Shown here: positions 27,032 through 37,233 of the stretch, piece after piece | Numbering within the stretch: position 1 is the stretch's first letter | Layout: every line of letters starts with the position of its first letter | Source: Dyella jiangningensis | GTDB taxonomy: Bacteria; Pseudomonadota; Gammaproteobacteria; Xanthomonadales; Rhodanobacteraceae | Direction of reading: 5' to 3' | Length of the DNA: 64,000 nucleotides | Assembly (NCBI GenBank): GCA_000632805.1 | Contig: CP007444.1 | Coordinates: 4,142,772 to 4,206,771 of the forward strand | The notes under the pieces: model-generated | Told to the model about the DNA's origin: nothing | Databases searched by the model: none | What the model saw: only the letters and a program-made list of their open reading frames with translations | Translations under genes and position numbers: made by a program

Positions 27032-28336
27032 ATGAAGAACACGCTTCCCACCGCCGAACAGATCGCGCTCGACTGGAAAAACAACACTCGCTGGAGCGGC
27101 ATCCAGCGCAACTACAGCGCCGATGACGTGGCTCGCCTGCGCGGCACGGTGCACGTGGAACACACGCTGGCCCGGCGGGGCGCCGAACGGTTGTGGAAGT
27201 CGCTGCACAAGGAAGATTTCGTCAACGCACTCGGTGCGCTCACCGGCAACCAGGCCATGCAGCAGGTGAAGGCCGGTCTGCAGGCGATTTATCTCAGCGG
27301 CTGGCAGGTCGCCGCCGATGCAAATCTTGCCGGCGAAATGTATCCCGACCAGTCGCTGTACCCGGCCAATTCGGTGCCGCAGGTGGTGAAGCGCATCAAC
27401 AACACGCTGCTGCGCGCCGATCAGTTGCATCACGCCGAAGGCGCCGACGAGATCGACTGGATGGTGCCGATCGTGGCCGACGCGGAAGCCGGCTTCGGCG
27501 GTGTGCTCAATGCGTTTGAACTGATGAAGGCAATGATCGAAGCGGGCGCTGCCGGCGTGCATTTCGAGGATCAGCTCGCCTCGGTGAAGAAGTGCGGCCA
27601 CATGGGTGGCAAGGTGTTGGTGCCGACGCGCGAAGCGGTCGACAAGCTCAACGCCGCGCGCCTCGCCGCCGACGTGCTCGGCGTGCCAACGCTCATCGTC
27701 GCCCGCACCGATGCGGATGCTGCCGATCTGCTCACCTCTGACATCGACGACAACGACAAGCCGTTCATCACCGGCGAACGCACGGTGGAAGGCTTCTTCC
27801 GCGTTCGTCCCGGCATCGACCAGGCCATCAGTCGCGGGCTGGCCTATGCACCGTACGCCGATCTCGTGTGGTGCGAGACCAGCAAGCCCAACCTCGAGGA
27901 AGCGCGCAAGTTCGCCGAAGCGATTCACGCGAAGTACCCCGGGAAATTGCTGGCTTACAACTGTTCGCCCAGCTTCAACTGGAAGAAGAACCTCGACGAC
28001 GCGACCATCGCCACCTTCCAGAAGGAACTGGGTGCGATGGGCTACAAGTTCCAGTTCATCACCCTGGCCGGCTTCCACAGCCTCAACTACGGCATGTTCG
28101 ACCTCGCCTACGGGTATGCTCGCCGCCAGATGAGCGCGTTCGTGGAGCTGCAGGAGAAGGAGTTCGCCGCCGCCGAACGAGGCTTCACCGCGGTGAAGCA
28201 CCAGCGCGAGGTCGGCACGGGCTACTTCGACGCCGTCACCCAGGCGATCCAGCAAGGCCAGTCGTCCACCACCGCGCTCAAAGGCTCCACCGAGGAGGCG
28301 CAGTTCCACGCCTCCCGTCACGCCAGTGCGGCGTGA
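27032..28336 (+). CDS. aceA: Isocitrate lyase
   Basis: Cleaves isocitrate to glyoxylate and succinate, the first glyoxylate-shunt step, needed for growth on acetate or fatty acids. The 434-residue protein has the catalytic signature KKCGHMGGK near residues 188-196 (active-site Cys), preceded by [10 protein letters not shown] and [10 protein letters not shown], and followed by NCSPSFNW and the [13 protein letters not shown] segment. ATG at 27032 has GGAG ten bases upstream. Homologous to E. coli AceA (434). Followed by a strong hairpin. Confidence 0.97.
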   Translation: MKNTLPTAEQIALDWKNNTRWSGIQRNYSADDVARLRGTVHVEHTLARRGAERLWKSLHKEDFVNALGALTGNQAMQQVKAGLQAIYLSGWQVAADANLAGEMYPDQSLYPANSVPQVVKRINNTLLRADQLHHAEGADEIDWMVPIVADAEAGFGGVLNAFELMKAMIEAGAAGVHFEDQLASVKKCGHMGGKVLVPTREAVDKLNAARLAADVLGVPTLIVARTDADAADLLTSDIDDNDKPFITGERTVEGFFRVRPGIDQAISRGLAYAPYADLVWCETSKPNLEEARKFAEAIHAKYPGKLLAYNCSPSFNWKKNLDDATIATFQKELGAMGYKFQFITLAGFHSLNYGMFDLAYGYARRQMSAFVELQEKEFAAAERGFTAVKHQREVGTGYFDAVTQAIQQGQSSTTALKGSTEEAQFHASRHASAA

Positions 28337-28404
28337 TGCGGTAATTCCCGTCGCGTGAGCCGGCATGGACGCTGGCGCGTGCGCGGGGAGCGCGGCCCTG
28401 TCCT

Positions 28405-28435
28405 GCGCTCCCTGCGCGCGCCGCGCAGGGAGCGC
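28405..28435. terminator. Strong hairpin between aceA and the antiporter gene
   Basis: Perfect 14-bp GC-rich stem (28405-28418 with 28422-28435) with a three-base loop between convergent genes. No T-run on either side; it could end transcription from both or protect 3' ends. Confidence 0.65.
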
Positions 28436-28438
28436 GCC

Positions 28439-30238
28439 TCAGTTGGCAGGCCGCAGCGGCTGTGGCGGCACCAGCGCAGTCACCAGCCAACCCGGCCGCG
28501 GCTCCAGTTCGCGCTTGACCGAAGCGATCCGCAACGCGCCTTTTTCCTCGACACCGAACAGCAGCACCGTCGTTGAACCGTACTGCTCGATGAAATGCGG
28601 CCAGTCGAACGTCGCCGTCAGCCGCGTCGACTTGATGGTCCAGCCTTCGGCCAGGCGCTCCTCGAATCGCTCATGCGTCATCGACGCGTCGAACAAAGCG
28701 GGCGCCAGCAGATGGCCACCCAGTTGTGTTCGCTCATGTTCCTGATGCGTGTCCTCGTTGAGCAATCGATACACGCGACCGCGACCGAACTCCCGCCGGT
28801 AATACACGCAGGCGAGCGCGTTACGTTCGCGATTGGCCGACATCGCCAGCAGACGTCCGATGCCCGACAGATCGAGATGGCGCTCCGCATACGTCGTCGC
28901 GGGATGGCCGTAGAACGTATGGAGACCTTCCATCCGCGCGAGGCGGATGCCCTGCCATTGCTCATCGGCCACCACCACGCGAAAGCCTGCATCCACCAGC
29001 GCCCGCGCTACCTGACGTGCCGCGTTGTCGGCGCCATAGATCAGCACGCCGGTAGGATCGGGCTCGGCGACTTTCAACCAACGCGCCAGGGGTCGCGCCG
29101 TCGCGCTCTGGAGCAGCACCGTGCCGATGATCAAAAGGAACACCAGCGGCACCAAGGTCTCCGCCCCCGGCAGGCCGAGCTCGTCCAGTCGCAACGCAAA
29201 CACCGCAGACACGGCCGCCGCCACGATGCCGCGCGGCGCCACCCATCCAATCAATGCACGCTCGCGCCAGCTCAACGGACTGCCGACCGTGGCAATGGCG
29301 ACGGTTACCGGACGCACGATCAGCTGCGCCACCACAAAGATCGCCACGCCGGACCACAGCACATGGCCCGGCAACGGCCAGGTCAGTCGGGCAGCGAGAA
29401 GAATGAAGAGGCTCGAGACCAGCAGGGTGGTGAGGTTTTCCTTGAAGTCGAGAATGTCGTCGATATGCACGCCGCGCATGTTGCCCAGCGCGATACCCAT
29501 CACCGTCACCGTCAACAGTCCCGATTCGTGCGTGACCGCGTTGGACAGCGAAAACGCCAGCAGCACGGCGACCAGCGCCCCGTAGTTCTGCAGGTAATCG
29601 GGAATCAACTGGCGGCGCAGGAAGAACGCCAGCAGCCACGCTGCGAGCAGGCCGACCACCGTGCCGCTTGCCAGCACGGCCAGGAATACGCTGATGGTGC
29701 GGCCCTGGTGATGCGAGGCAATCGCTTCGAACACCAACACGGCGAATAGCGCACCGAGCGGATCGATCACGATGCCTTCCCAACGCAACGTATTGGCGAT
29801 GCGCGTGTTGGGGCGCACGGTGCGCAACATGGGCGCGATCACGGTGGGACCGGTCACGCAGGTCAACGCGCCGAACAGCAGGGCGACCTCCCAGCTAAGG
29901 CCCGCGAGATAGCGAGCCGCGATCGCCAACAGGAACACGGCGATCACCGCGCCATAGGTCACCAGGCCACGTACTACGCTGCCGATATCGCGCAGCTCGC
30001 TGAAACGCAGGGTGAGGCTGCCCTCGAACAGGATCAGCGAGACTGCCAGTGACACGATGGGAAACAGCAACGGACCCAGTAGTCGATCGGGCTGCAATGC
30101 GCCGATCACCGGGCCCATCAGGAGGCCGGCCAGCAGCAGGAACAGAATCGCCGGCAGGCGAACTCGCCAGGCCAGCCATTGGGCGAGAAAGCCGATACCG
30201 AGCATGCTCACCAGCAACAGTCCCAGATCAGCCGCCAT
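28439..30238 (-). CDS. CPA1-type cation:proton antiporter with TrkA-N domain
   Basis: Inner membrane Na+/H+ or K+/H+ antiporter of 599 residues. About 12 membrane segments span residues 5-390 (ILFLLLAGLLMGPVIGAL, ILFEGSLTLRF, TCVTGPTVIAPMLR, and IVIDPLGALFAVLVFE with the transport aspartate). After about 405 comes a Rossmann TrkA-N domain beginning GVLIYGADNAARQVARAL, a nucleotide-binding regulatory module. This is the NhaP2-like layout with a cytosolic gating domain. It is convergent with aceA and follows comM on the same strand after 289 bp. Ion specificity cannot be read from sequence. Confidence 0.93.
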   Translation of the reverse strand: MAADLGLLLVSMLGIGFLAQWLAWRVRLPAILFLLLAGLLMGPVIGALQPDRLLGPLLFPIVSLAVSLILFEGSLTLRFSELRDIGSVVRGLVTYGAVIAVFLLAIAARYLAGLSWEVALLFGALTCVTGPTVIAPMLRTVRPNTRIANTLRWEGIVIDPLGALFAVLVFEAIASHHQGRTISVFLAVLASGTVVGLLAAWLLAFFLRRQLIPDYLQNYGALVAVLLAFSLSNAVTHESGLLTVTVMGIALGNMRGVHIDDILDFKENLTTLLVSSLFILLAARLTWPLPGHVLWSGVAIFVVAQLIVRPVTVAIATVGSPLSWRERALIGWVAPRGIVAAAVSAVFALRLDELGLPGAETLVPLVFLLIIGTVLLQSATARPLARWLKVAEPDPTGVLIYGADNAARQVARALVDAGFRVVVADEQWQGIRLARMEGLHTFYGHPATTYAERHLDLSGIGRLLAMSANRERNALACVYYRREFGRGRVYRLLNEDTHQEHERTQLGGHLLAPALFDASMTHERFEERLAEGWTIKSTRLTATFDWPHFIEQYGSTTVLLFGVEEKGALRIASVKRELEPRPGWLVTALVPPQPLRPAN

Positions 30239-30527
30239 GCACGGTCCCTCGGCACCAGACGCGATTATCGGAGCACGCCAGCTGGGTGGCGTCCACCGTC
30301 ATGTTGCTGCTGCGGAGGAATTCGAGGGAGGGCCAAACCCCGGTATCGGACGGGGGAGGGGGAGGGAGTACCGATACCGGGGTGGCAGGCTGAGTTCAAT
30401 AAAGAACTAGCGGGTACAGATAATACGCCCCGGCCTCGGCAAGTCAATACCCGTCAGTTCAAAAATTCCCCGACATCCCATAAGAACGCACCCAGTACGC
30501 CATCAACCTCGCGCCCCGGCTGGCACC
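30239..30527. other. Leader region of the antiporter gene with G-rich hairpin
   Basis: A 289-bp gap between comM and the antiporter gene. It holds the unusual hairpin at 30338-30382. The stretch 30395-30495 is less GC-rich (TTCAATAAAGAACTAG, ACAGATAATACG, AAAAATTCCCC) and is the likely place for the antiporter promoter on the minus strand. Confidence 0.5.
30338..30382. promoter_or_regulatory. Hairpin with G-run loop upstream of the antiporter gene
   Basis: Perfect 12-bp stem CCCCGGTATCGG/CCGATACCGGGG (30338-30349 with 30371-30382) encloses a 21-base loop containing three G-runs, GGGGGAGGGGGAGGG, which together with stem Gs could form a G-quadruplex on the plus strand. On the minus strand, the sense strand of the antiporter leader, the loop is a pyrimidine run. 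May be a regulatory element or terminator; function unknown. Confidence 0.6.
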
Positions 30528-32027
30528 TCAAAACCGGCGATAGGTGAGCGCTTCGGCCAAGTGCGAGCGGTCCAGCAGCGCCGCGCCACCATCCAGATCG
30601 GCGATCGTCCGCGCGACCCGCAGGGTCCGGTGGTAGGCACGAGCCGACAGCCCCAGGCGCTCCAGCGCGGCATCGAACCAACGCCGCTCCGCCGGCCCAA
30701 GGGCGCAGTCGCGCTCCAGCTCACGCGTACTGATCTCGGCGTTCGGCCGGCCGGCACGCATCAGCGCATGCTGCCGCGCCTTGATCACCCGCGCGCGCAC
30801 GGTCGCCGAATCCTCGTCGTTCGCGCCGCGCGGCGCGCCCAGCTCACCCAGCGGCACCCTCGGCACCTCGACACCGAGATCGATGCGATCCAGCAGCGGC
30901 CCGGAAATACGCGCCCGGTAGCGCTGCACCTGGTCGGGCGTGCAGTTGCACGAATGGCGCGGGTCGCCGGCATAACCGCAGGGACACGGATTCATCGCCG
31001 CGACCAGCTGGAACTGGGCAGGAAAGGTGGATTGCCGCGCGGCGCGCGACACTACGATATGGCCCGACTCCATCGGTTCGCGCAGCACATCGAGCACGTG
31101 CCGGCCAAACTCCGGCAGTTCATCGAGAAACAGTACGCCATTGTGGGCCAGCGAGATCTCACCGGGCCGAGGCAACGCGCCGCCGCCCACCAGCGCCACA
31201 GCCGAGGCGGTGTGGTGGGGTGCGCGGAACGGTCGTCGTCGCCAGTACTGGGGATCGACGGCCTGGCCTGCGACCGAAAGCACGGCGCAGGTTTCCAGGG
31301 CCTCCGACTCGGTCATCGGCGGAAGAATGCCCGGCAGGCGCTCCGCCAGCATGGTCTTGCCGGTTCCCGGCGGGCCGCTCAGCAAGAGGTGATGTCCGCC
31401 GGTGGCGGCGATTTCCAGGGCACGACGCGCCTGCAGCTGGCCACGCACGTCGGCGAGATCGGGACCTACGCCATCACTGCCGGGTGGCGGTGGATCGGTA
31501 GGCAGACCCAGGTCCTGCGCGCCGCGCAGCCAGCCGCACACTTCGGCCAGCGTATCGGCGACCAGCACATCGGCATCGGAAACCAGGGCAGCTTCTGCCG
31601 CGTTGGCGCGAGGTACCACCACCCGACGGCCACGTGCCCGCGCCCGCAACAGCGCGGGCAGAACACCGGATACGCCGCGCAGCGCGCCGGACAGCGCCAG
31701 CTCGCCGAGGAATTCGCAATCGTCGAGCTTTTCCCTCGGCACCTGACCGCCGGCAGCCAGGATGCCGAGCGCGATCGCCAGATCGAAGCGGCCGCCGTCC
31801 TTGGGCAGCTCCGCTGGCGCCAGGTTCACGGTGACCCGGCGGTTGGGATATTCGAACGACGTGTTCTGGATGGCGACGCGCACGCGGTCGCGCGCCTCGC
31901 GCACGGCCGCTTCAGGTAAGCCAACGATATTTGTGCCCGGCAGGCCGCCGGACAGATGTACCTCGACCATCACCTGGGGCGCAGCCACACCTTCCTGGGC
32001 ACGGCTGAGCGTGACGGCAAGACTCAT
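30528..32027 (-). CDS. comM: ComM/YifB Mg-chelatase-like AAA+ helicase
   Basis: Protein of 499 residues. The N-terminal ChlI/Lon-like domain (VMVEVHLSGGLPGTNIVGLPEAAVREARDRV) is followed by the AAA+ core with Walker A GPPGTGKTMLAERLPGILPP near 218-237 and the Walker B region NGVLFLDELPEF near 290. Next come four cysteines in NPCPCGYAGDPRHSCNC and the C-terminal helical domain. ComM hexamers drive branch migration during natural transformation. Placed after ubiK on the same strand, with a hairpin between them; the neighbourhood glnB/ubiK/comM is common in xanthomonads. Confidence 0.96.
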   Translation of the reverse strand: MSLAVTLSRAQEGVAAPQVMVEVHLSGGLPGTNIVGLPEAAVREARDRVRVAIQNTSFEYPNRRVTVNLAPAELPKDGGRFDLAIALGILAAGGQVPREKLDDCEFLGELALSGALRGVSGVLPALLRARARGRRVVVPRANAAEAALVSDADVLVADTLAEVCGWLRGAQDLGLPTDPPPPGSDGVGPDLADVRGQLQARRALEIAATGGHHLLLSGPPGTGKTMLAERLPGILPPMTESEALETCAVLSVAGQAVDPQYWRRRPFRAPHHTASAVALVGGGALPRPGEISLAHNGVLFLDELPEFGRHVLDVLREPMESGHIVVSRAARQSTFPAQFQLVAAMNPCPCGYAGDPRHSCNCTPDQVQRYRARISGPLLDRIDLGVEVPRVPLGELGAPRGANDEDSATVRARVIKARQHALMRAGRPNAEISTRELERDCALGPAERRWFDAALERLGLSARAYHRTLRVARTIADLDGGAALLDRSHLAEALTYRRF

Positions 32028-32099
32028 ACGGAGCGGATGTCGGAGTGGCTGCCAAGCTGAAACACGGAGCGACTCCCTCGCGCAGCCAGCGGTGAAAAT

Positions 32100-32148
32100 A
32101 GCCGCCCCCGACCGTTCTCGGGGTGAGGGTGACAGATCGGGGGCGGCT
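32100..32148 (-). terminator. Hairpin between ubiK and comM
   Basis: Perfect 12-bp stem AGCCGCCCCCGA/TCGGGGGCGGCT (32100-32111 with 32137-32148), 25-base loop, just past the ubiK stop on the minus strand. Likely ends or attenuates transcription into comM. Confidence 0.6.
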
Positions 32149-32176
32149 CCCGGGACGTGGGCCGCGCTACGCCCCG

Positions 32177-32425
32177 TCAGGTGGCAGCACTGGCCTCGAG
32201 TTCTGCGATTCGCTTTTCCAGAGCCTCGACCTTGGCGCGCGTACGCGCCAAAAGCTGCGTCTGGACTTCAAACTCCTCGCGGGTGACTAGGTCGAGGCGG
32301 CGCAATCCCTGCGCCAGGACATCGCCGAAGTTGGTGCGCAGATCCTGGTGCGCCTGGGCCAATCCTGTTGGAACCAACGAAACTAGACGCTGGGCAAGTT
32401 GATCGATGTCCTGCCTATCCATCAT
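32177..32425 (-). CDS. ubiK: Ubiquinone biosynthesis accessory factor UbiK
   Basis: Small membrane-fusogenic coiled-coil protein of 82 residues (BMFP/YqiC family). Start MMDRQDIDQLAQRLVSLVP and the central NFGDVLAQGLRRLDLVTREEFEVQTQLLARTRAKVEALEKRIAELE are typical: an amphipathic N-terminal helix and a long C-terminal coiled coil. UbiK pairs with UbiJ through these coils to support aerobic coenzyme Q synthesis. I start at ATG 32425, which has GAGGTG upstream, rather than the GTG at 32434. Divergent from the P-II gene. Confidence 0.92.
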   Translation of the reverse strand: MMDRQDIDQLAQRLVSLVPTGLAQAHQDLRTNFGDVLAQGLRRLDLVTREEFEVQTQLLARTRAKVEALEKRIAELEASAAT

Positions 32426-32474
32426 GGATAGCACCTCGAACTTGTCGGAACTAAGTGTAGATTCATGTCTTTAA

Positions 32475-32954
<480 letters not shown>

Positions 32955-32960
32955 ATCGGC

Positions 32961-33482
32961 TTACGCCACAGCCTGCGCGCGCTCGAAGCGGCGGTGATGC
33001 ACCAGCAGGCCGGTGAAGTAGCAAAGGTAATAGCCAATGATGAGGCCGAAGATGGCCAGCGTCAGGGGGCTGTTGCCGAAGGCGGGCGCCGAGTGTGCCA
33101 TGGCCGGATCCTGCAGCTGCGGCATGACCACGATGAAGCGCCAGGCCAGGCGCCCCACCAGCAGTACGGTGAGGATGCCGCCGATCCAGGCGTTCGGGAG
33201 ATAGAGGTCGTGGCCGCCGGCGTCGCGTTCAAAGCGCGTAAGCCGAAGGCCGATCGTGCCCAGTGCGGCGCCGAGCAGTGCGCCGCCGAACAGGCCCTCC
33301 AGCAAGCGCGGATTGTGCAGGCCACCCAGCGCGATCAGGCCGCCAATCAGGCTGAGAAACGCGATGCGCGCGATCATTCGCTTGCGCCGAACCGGCTGCC
33401 GCCCGAAGCTGCCGCGGACGCGGCGCCAGATGCCGAAGGCCATCAGCGGAATCATCAGCGCATAGATCATGTTCGGGGTCAT
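32961..33482 (-). CDS. Four-helix membrane protein, CcdC/DUF1453-like
   Basis: Protein of 173 residues with about four to five hydrophobic segments (3-18, 38-55, 62-80, 97-115, 137-160). It has conserved-looking features of the CcdC/DUF1453 group: a short cytoplasmic basic loop (RRVRGSFGRQPVRRKRM) and a membrane segment with LGTIGLRLTRFERDAGGHDLYLPNAWIG. Function unknown. Convergent with the P-II gene, six bases apart, with no terminator seen between them. Confidence 0.65.
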   Translation of the reverse strand: MTPNMIYALMIPLMAFGIWRRVRGSFGRQPVRRKRMIARIAFLSLIGGLIALGGLHNPRLLEGLFGGALLGAALGTIGLRLTRFERDAGGHDLYLPNAWIGGILTVLLVGRLAWRFIVVMPQLQDPAMAHSAPAFGNSPLTLAIFGLIIGYYLCYFTGLLVHHRRFERAQAVA

Positions 33483-33553
33483 GCCGGTATCTCGCGTTGG
33501 AATGACGGGAGCTTACCGATGGGCCCCTGCGCCGGCGACTGACGCGGCGCAGC

Positions 33554-33583
33554 CATCGCGGATGACGCCTGTCACCCGCGATG
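33554..33583 (-). terminator. Hairpin after gpmA
   Basis: Stem CATCGCGG/CCGCGATG (33554-33561 with 33576-33583) some 14 bases past the gpmA stop on the minus strand; no strong T-run. Confidence 0.5.
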
Positions 33584-33596
33584 CCTTCTTGACTGT

Positions 33597-34340
33597 TTAC
33601 TTGGCCTTGCCCTGGTTGGCCACCGCGGCCATCTTCGCGGCGATCGCGTCGGCATCGCCCAGGTAATAGTGGCGGATCGGCTTCAGCTCGGCGTCGAACT
33701 CGTACACCAGCGGCACGCCGTTGGGGATGTTGAGCTCGACGATGGCCTCTTCGGACATGTTGTCCAGGTACTTCACCAGCGCGCGCAGCGAGTTGCCGTG
33801 CGCTGCCACGACCACACGCTGACCCGAGCGGACCGCCGGCGCCAGCACGTCATGCCAATAGGGAAGCACTCGTTCCACCGTGTCCTTCAGGCACTCGGTG
33901 TCGGGAATCATCGAGGGATCGAGATTCGCATAACGCGGGTCGTGCACCGATTCGTTGCTGGCGCGATCAAGCGGCGGCGGCGGGATGTCGTAGCTGCGAC
34001 GCCAGACCTTGACCTGATCCTCGCCATACTTGGCAGCCGTTTCGGCCTTGTTGAGGCCGGTGAGACCGCCGTAGTGACGTTCGTTGAGGCGCCAGTCGGT
34101 GACGACGGGCAGCCACATCTGGTCCATCGCATCCAGCACGCCCCACAGGGTGCGCACGGCGCGCTTCAGCACGGAGGTATGCGCGATATCGAAGGCGTAG
34201 CCTTCGGCCTTCAGCAGGCGACCCGCCTCAACGGCTTCGGCCATACCCTGTTCGGTGAGGTCCACGTCGGCCCAACCGCTGAAACGGTTGTCGAGGTTCC
34301 ATTGGGACTGGCCGTGACGGATGAGTACGAGCTTGTACAT
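33597..34340 (-). CDS. gpmA: 2,3-bisphosphoglycerate-dependent phosphoglycerate mutase
   Basis: Glycolytic enzyme of 247 residues (E. coli GpmA 250) interconverting 3- and 2-phosphoglycerate. The phosphohistidine is in [10 protein letters not shown] near residue 9, the second histidine in [17 protein letters not shown] near 180, and the substrate segments [10 protein letters not shown] and [16 protein letters not shown] are intact. Cytoplasmic. ATG at 34340 gives the family length; the open frame upstream is not conserved. Monocistronic. Confidence 0.97.
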   Translation of the reverse strand: MYKLVLIRHGQSQWNLDNRFSGWADVDLTEQGMAEAVEAGRLLKAEGYAFDIAHTSVLKRAVRTLWGVLDAMDQMWLPVVTDWRLNERHYGGLTGLNKAETAAKYGEDQVKVWRRSYDIPPPPLDRASNESVHDPRYANLDPSMIPDTECLKDTVERVLPYWHDVLAPAVRSGQRVVVAAHGNSLRALVKYLDNMSEEAIVELNIPNGVPLVYEFDAELKPIRHYYLGDADAIAAKMAAVANQGKAK

Positions 34341-34482
34341 GGCGGGAATTCGCGGCGAGAAACCTGGCATGGTGAGGCCGTGCCCCGAACTCGTCAAATC
34401 GGCCGCCCCTGTCGAAGGTCATGCTAAACCCCCGGCGGTGCAGGTGCATCCTAATGAGGGTCAATACCTCATGGAGTTCGTC

Positions 34483-35142
34483 ATGCATCGCCATCTGCTA
34501 GCCCTCGCCCTTGCCCTCGCGCTGCCCCTGGTCGCGCAGGCAGCCGACAACGATATCGACAAGATCAATGGCGCCGCTCGCGTCGAAGCCGGCCAGCATG
34601 CGGGCAACGTGAGCACGGTGAATGGCTCGGTACATGTCGGCGACAACGCCGTCATCCAGAAGGCCAGCACCGTGAACGGCTCGGTGGAGCTGGGCGATCA
34701 CGTGCAGGCAACCGCGGCGGACACCGTCAATGGCGCCATCACCGTAGGCGCATCCAGCCGCGTGAGCGGTGCGGTGACCACGACCAACGGCGGCATCCAC
34801 CTCCAGAAGGGCGCCGACGTGACCGGCAAGGCCGGTACCGTCAACGGTGGCATCAATCTCGATGCGGCGCACGTCGGCGGCGGCATCTCCACCGTCAGCG
34901 GCGACATCACGGTCGGCGCCAATTCGCGCGTGGAAGGCGGCATCCTGGTCGACCGACCCGGGATGTTCCACTTCAGCAGCAACAGCCGCCTGCCTCACGT
35001 GATGATCGGACCGCACGCCGTGGTGCAGGGCACGCTGGAGTTCCGCCGCGAGGTGGTGCTGCAGGTGAGCGACACGGCGCAGATCGGCCCGGTGAAGGGC
35101 GCGACGCCGGTGAAATTCAGCGGCGACATGCCGACGAACTAA
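34483..35142 (+). CDS. Exported tandem-repeat (beta-helix-like) protein
   Basis: Protein of 219 residues. A signal peptide (LLALALALALPLVAQAA) is followed by six imperfect repeats of about 17-20 residues, each with a core like TVNGSVxVG or TVNGxIxxG (STVNGSVHVGDNAV, STVNGSVELGDHV, DTVNGAITVGASSRV, TTTNGGIHLQKGADV, GTVNGGINLDAAHV, STVSGDITVGANSRV), then a non-repeated end. Such short turns rich in Gly, Asn and Val predict a beta-solenoid, as in bactofilin or polymer-forming proteins. Function unknown; probably periplasmic. ATG at 34483 has GGAG seven bases upstream, better than the ATG at 34471. Confidence 0.82.
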   Translation: MHRHLLALALALALPLVAQAADNDIDKINGAARVEAGQHAGNVSTVNGSVHVGDNAVIQKASTVNGSVELGDHVQATAADTVNGAITVGASSRVSGAVTTTNGGIHLQKGADVTGKAGTVNGGINLDAAHVGGGISTVSGDITVGANSRVEGGILVDRPGMFHFSSNSRLPHVMIGPHAVVQGTLEFRREVVLQVSDTAQIGPVKGATPVKFSGDMPTN

Positions 35143-35160
35143 GCGGCACCACGGGTTCGA

Positions 35161-35231
35161 CTTCCCAGCGAAGACTGGCGTCCTGCGGCTTCATCCCCCA
35201 GGGCCGCCGGATTCCGGTCTTGGCTGGGAAG
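35161..35231. terminator. Long inverted repeat between convergent genes
   Basis: CTTCCCAGCGAAGAC (35161-35175) pairs with 35217-35231 with one mismatch across a 41-base centre, between the repeat-protein gene and hemF. Probably a bidirectional terminator or a small mobile palindrome. Confidence 0.5.
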
Positions 35232-35251
35232 GCGAGCCGCGCGACCCGTCG

Positions 35252-36187
<936 letters not shown>

Positions 36188-36264
36188 TTAGCAAGCATGG
36201 AAGGCAGGCCTCTGCGGCGAGGGGTCGCGTGTGGGCCTCGTGCAGCGGACGGCGGATGTTTTCT

Positions 36265-36345
36265 TTGCGAGAGCACGCGTGTACGCGACAGCCCGGGGAG
36301 AAATTCATGACGTGCCGCGGTCGCGCACTGGGTGCACTCCTGCAA
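36265..36345. repeat. Palindromic intergenic repeat, copy 5 (degenerate)
   Basis: Decayed member of the same family: the right arm GTCGCGCACTGGGTGCACTCC (partly conserved) at 36320-36345 and a more diverged left arm at 36265-36290, between hemF and the DUF218 gene. Confidence 0.6.
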
Positions 36346-36363
36346 CGAGCGCAGCCGCAGGAT

Positions 36364-37158
36364 TCAGCTTACGCGTCTGGCCATGCGCTGGTGGCCGATC
36401 AGCCGCGCCCAGCGCACGCCGATGTCGATCCACATCAGGTAGCCCGACTCGGTGAGCAGGCGGACCAGGTAGCGGCGGCTGAGTTCGAACGCCGGCTCAG
36501 CGGCGACGACGACGCTGTCGAATCCCAGGCGCCGCGCCAGCAGCTGGCAGCGCGCCAGGTGGTAGCGGCTGCTCACCAGCGCCACCGGCGGCAACACCTG
36601 CATCACCGGGCCGTCTTCCTGCAGCAGGCTGCGCGCGTGCCGCAGGTTCTCCAGCGAATCGATGGATGCCTGTTCAAGCTGCAGGACGATGCCGGGCGGC
36701 AGTTCGCGATCGGCCAGCCAGGCCCTGCCCGCAGCGGCCTCGCTGACGCTACCGCCACTGCGGCCACCGAGTAGCAGCACGTGGTCGGTCATGTCAGCGC
36801 GCATCAACGCCAGCGCCCGTCCGAGGCGCAGCTGGTAGTCCGTTTCGGGTTGGTCGCGCACCAGCCGGCGGCCGAACACGAGCACCGTCATCGGCCGTGA
36901 CAGGGTCAGCGGGCTGCGCGCCGCCACGTGCCACACGTGCAACAGATACCCGACCCAGACCAGACCCAGGCTCAACACCAGCGCCACCAGCACGACCGCA
37001 GCCGCATGCAACACATCGCCATCGCTCAGATAGCGCCAGGGGCCACGCTTGAGTGGAGCAACAGAGGACAAGACGGGCAGGGCAGGTGAGGGCTGGTAGA
37101 TAGGGCAGGTAGATAGGGCAGTGTGCGCAGCGGGCTCTTCCTGCGCAATCGGTTCCAT
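36364..37158 (-). CDS. DUF218 (YdcF/ElyC-type) membrane protein beside the pigment cluster
   Basis: Protein of 264 residues with a proline-rich N-terminal tail, one membrane helix (about 52-75, AAAVVLVALVLSLGLVWVGYLL) and a DUF218 domain: MTVLVFGRRLVRDQPETDYQLRLGRALAL, VLLLGGRSGGSVSEAAAGRAWL, SIDSLENLRHARSLL, VSSRYHLARCQLLARRLGF. ElyC/SanA-like proteins of this type affect envelope assembly. It is divergent from the ketosynthase gene with only 75 bp between, so promoter sharing is likely, and a role in handling the membrane pigment is possible but unproven. ATG at 37158; a TTG two codons earlier is less likely. Confidence 0.85.
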   Translation of the reverse strand: MEPIAQEEPAAHTALSTCPIYQPSPALPVLSSVAPLKRGPWRYLSDGDVLHAAAVVLVALVLSLGLVWVGYLLHVWHVAARSPLTLSRPMTVLVFGRRLVRDQPETDYQLRLGRALALMRADMTDHVLLLGGRSGGSVSEAAAGRAWLADRELPPGIVLQLEQASIDSLENLRHARSLLQEDGPVMQVLPPVALVSSRYHLARCQLLARRLGFDSVVVAAEPAFELSRRYLVRLLTESGYLMWIDIGVRWARLIGHQRMARRVS

Positions 37159-37233
37159 GGGCAAGATGAACGCCGCTTCGACCGTTCCCGCGGCGGGCTA
37201 GGCAATGCGCCGGGTGCTGGTTACGCTGGCGTG

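Noticed and set aside
30561-31919. 452-residue open frame antisense to comM
   Set aside because: Shadow frame without motifs or ribosome site.
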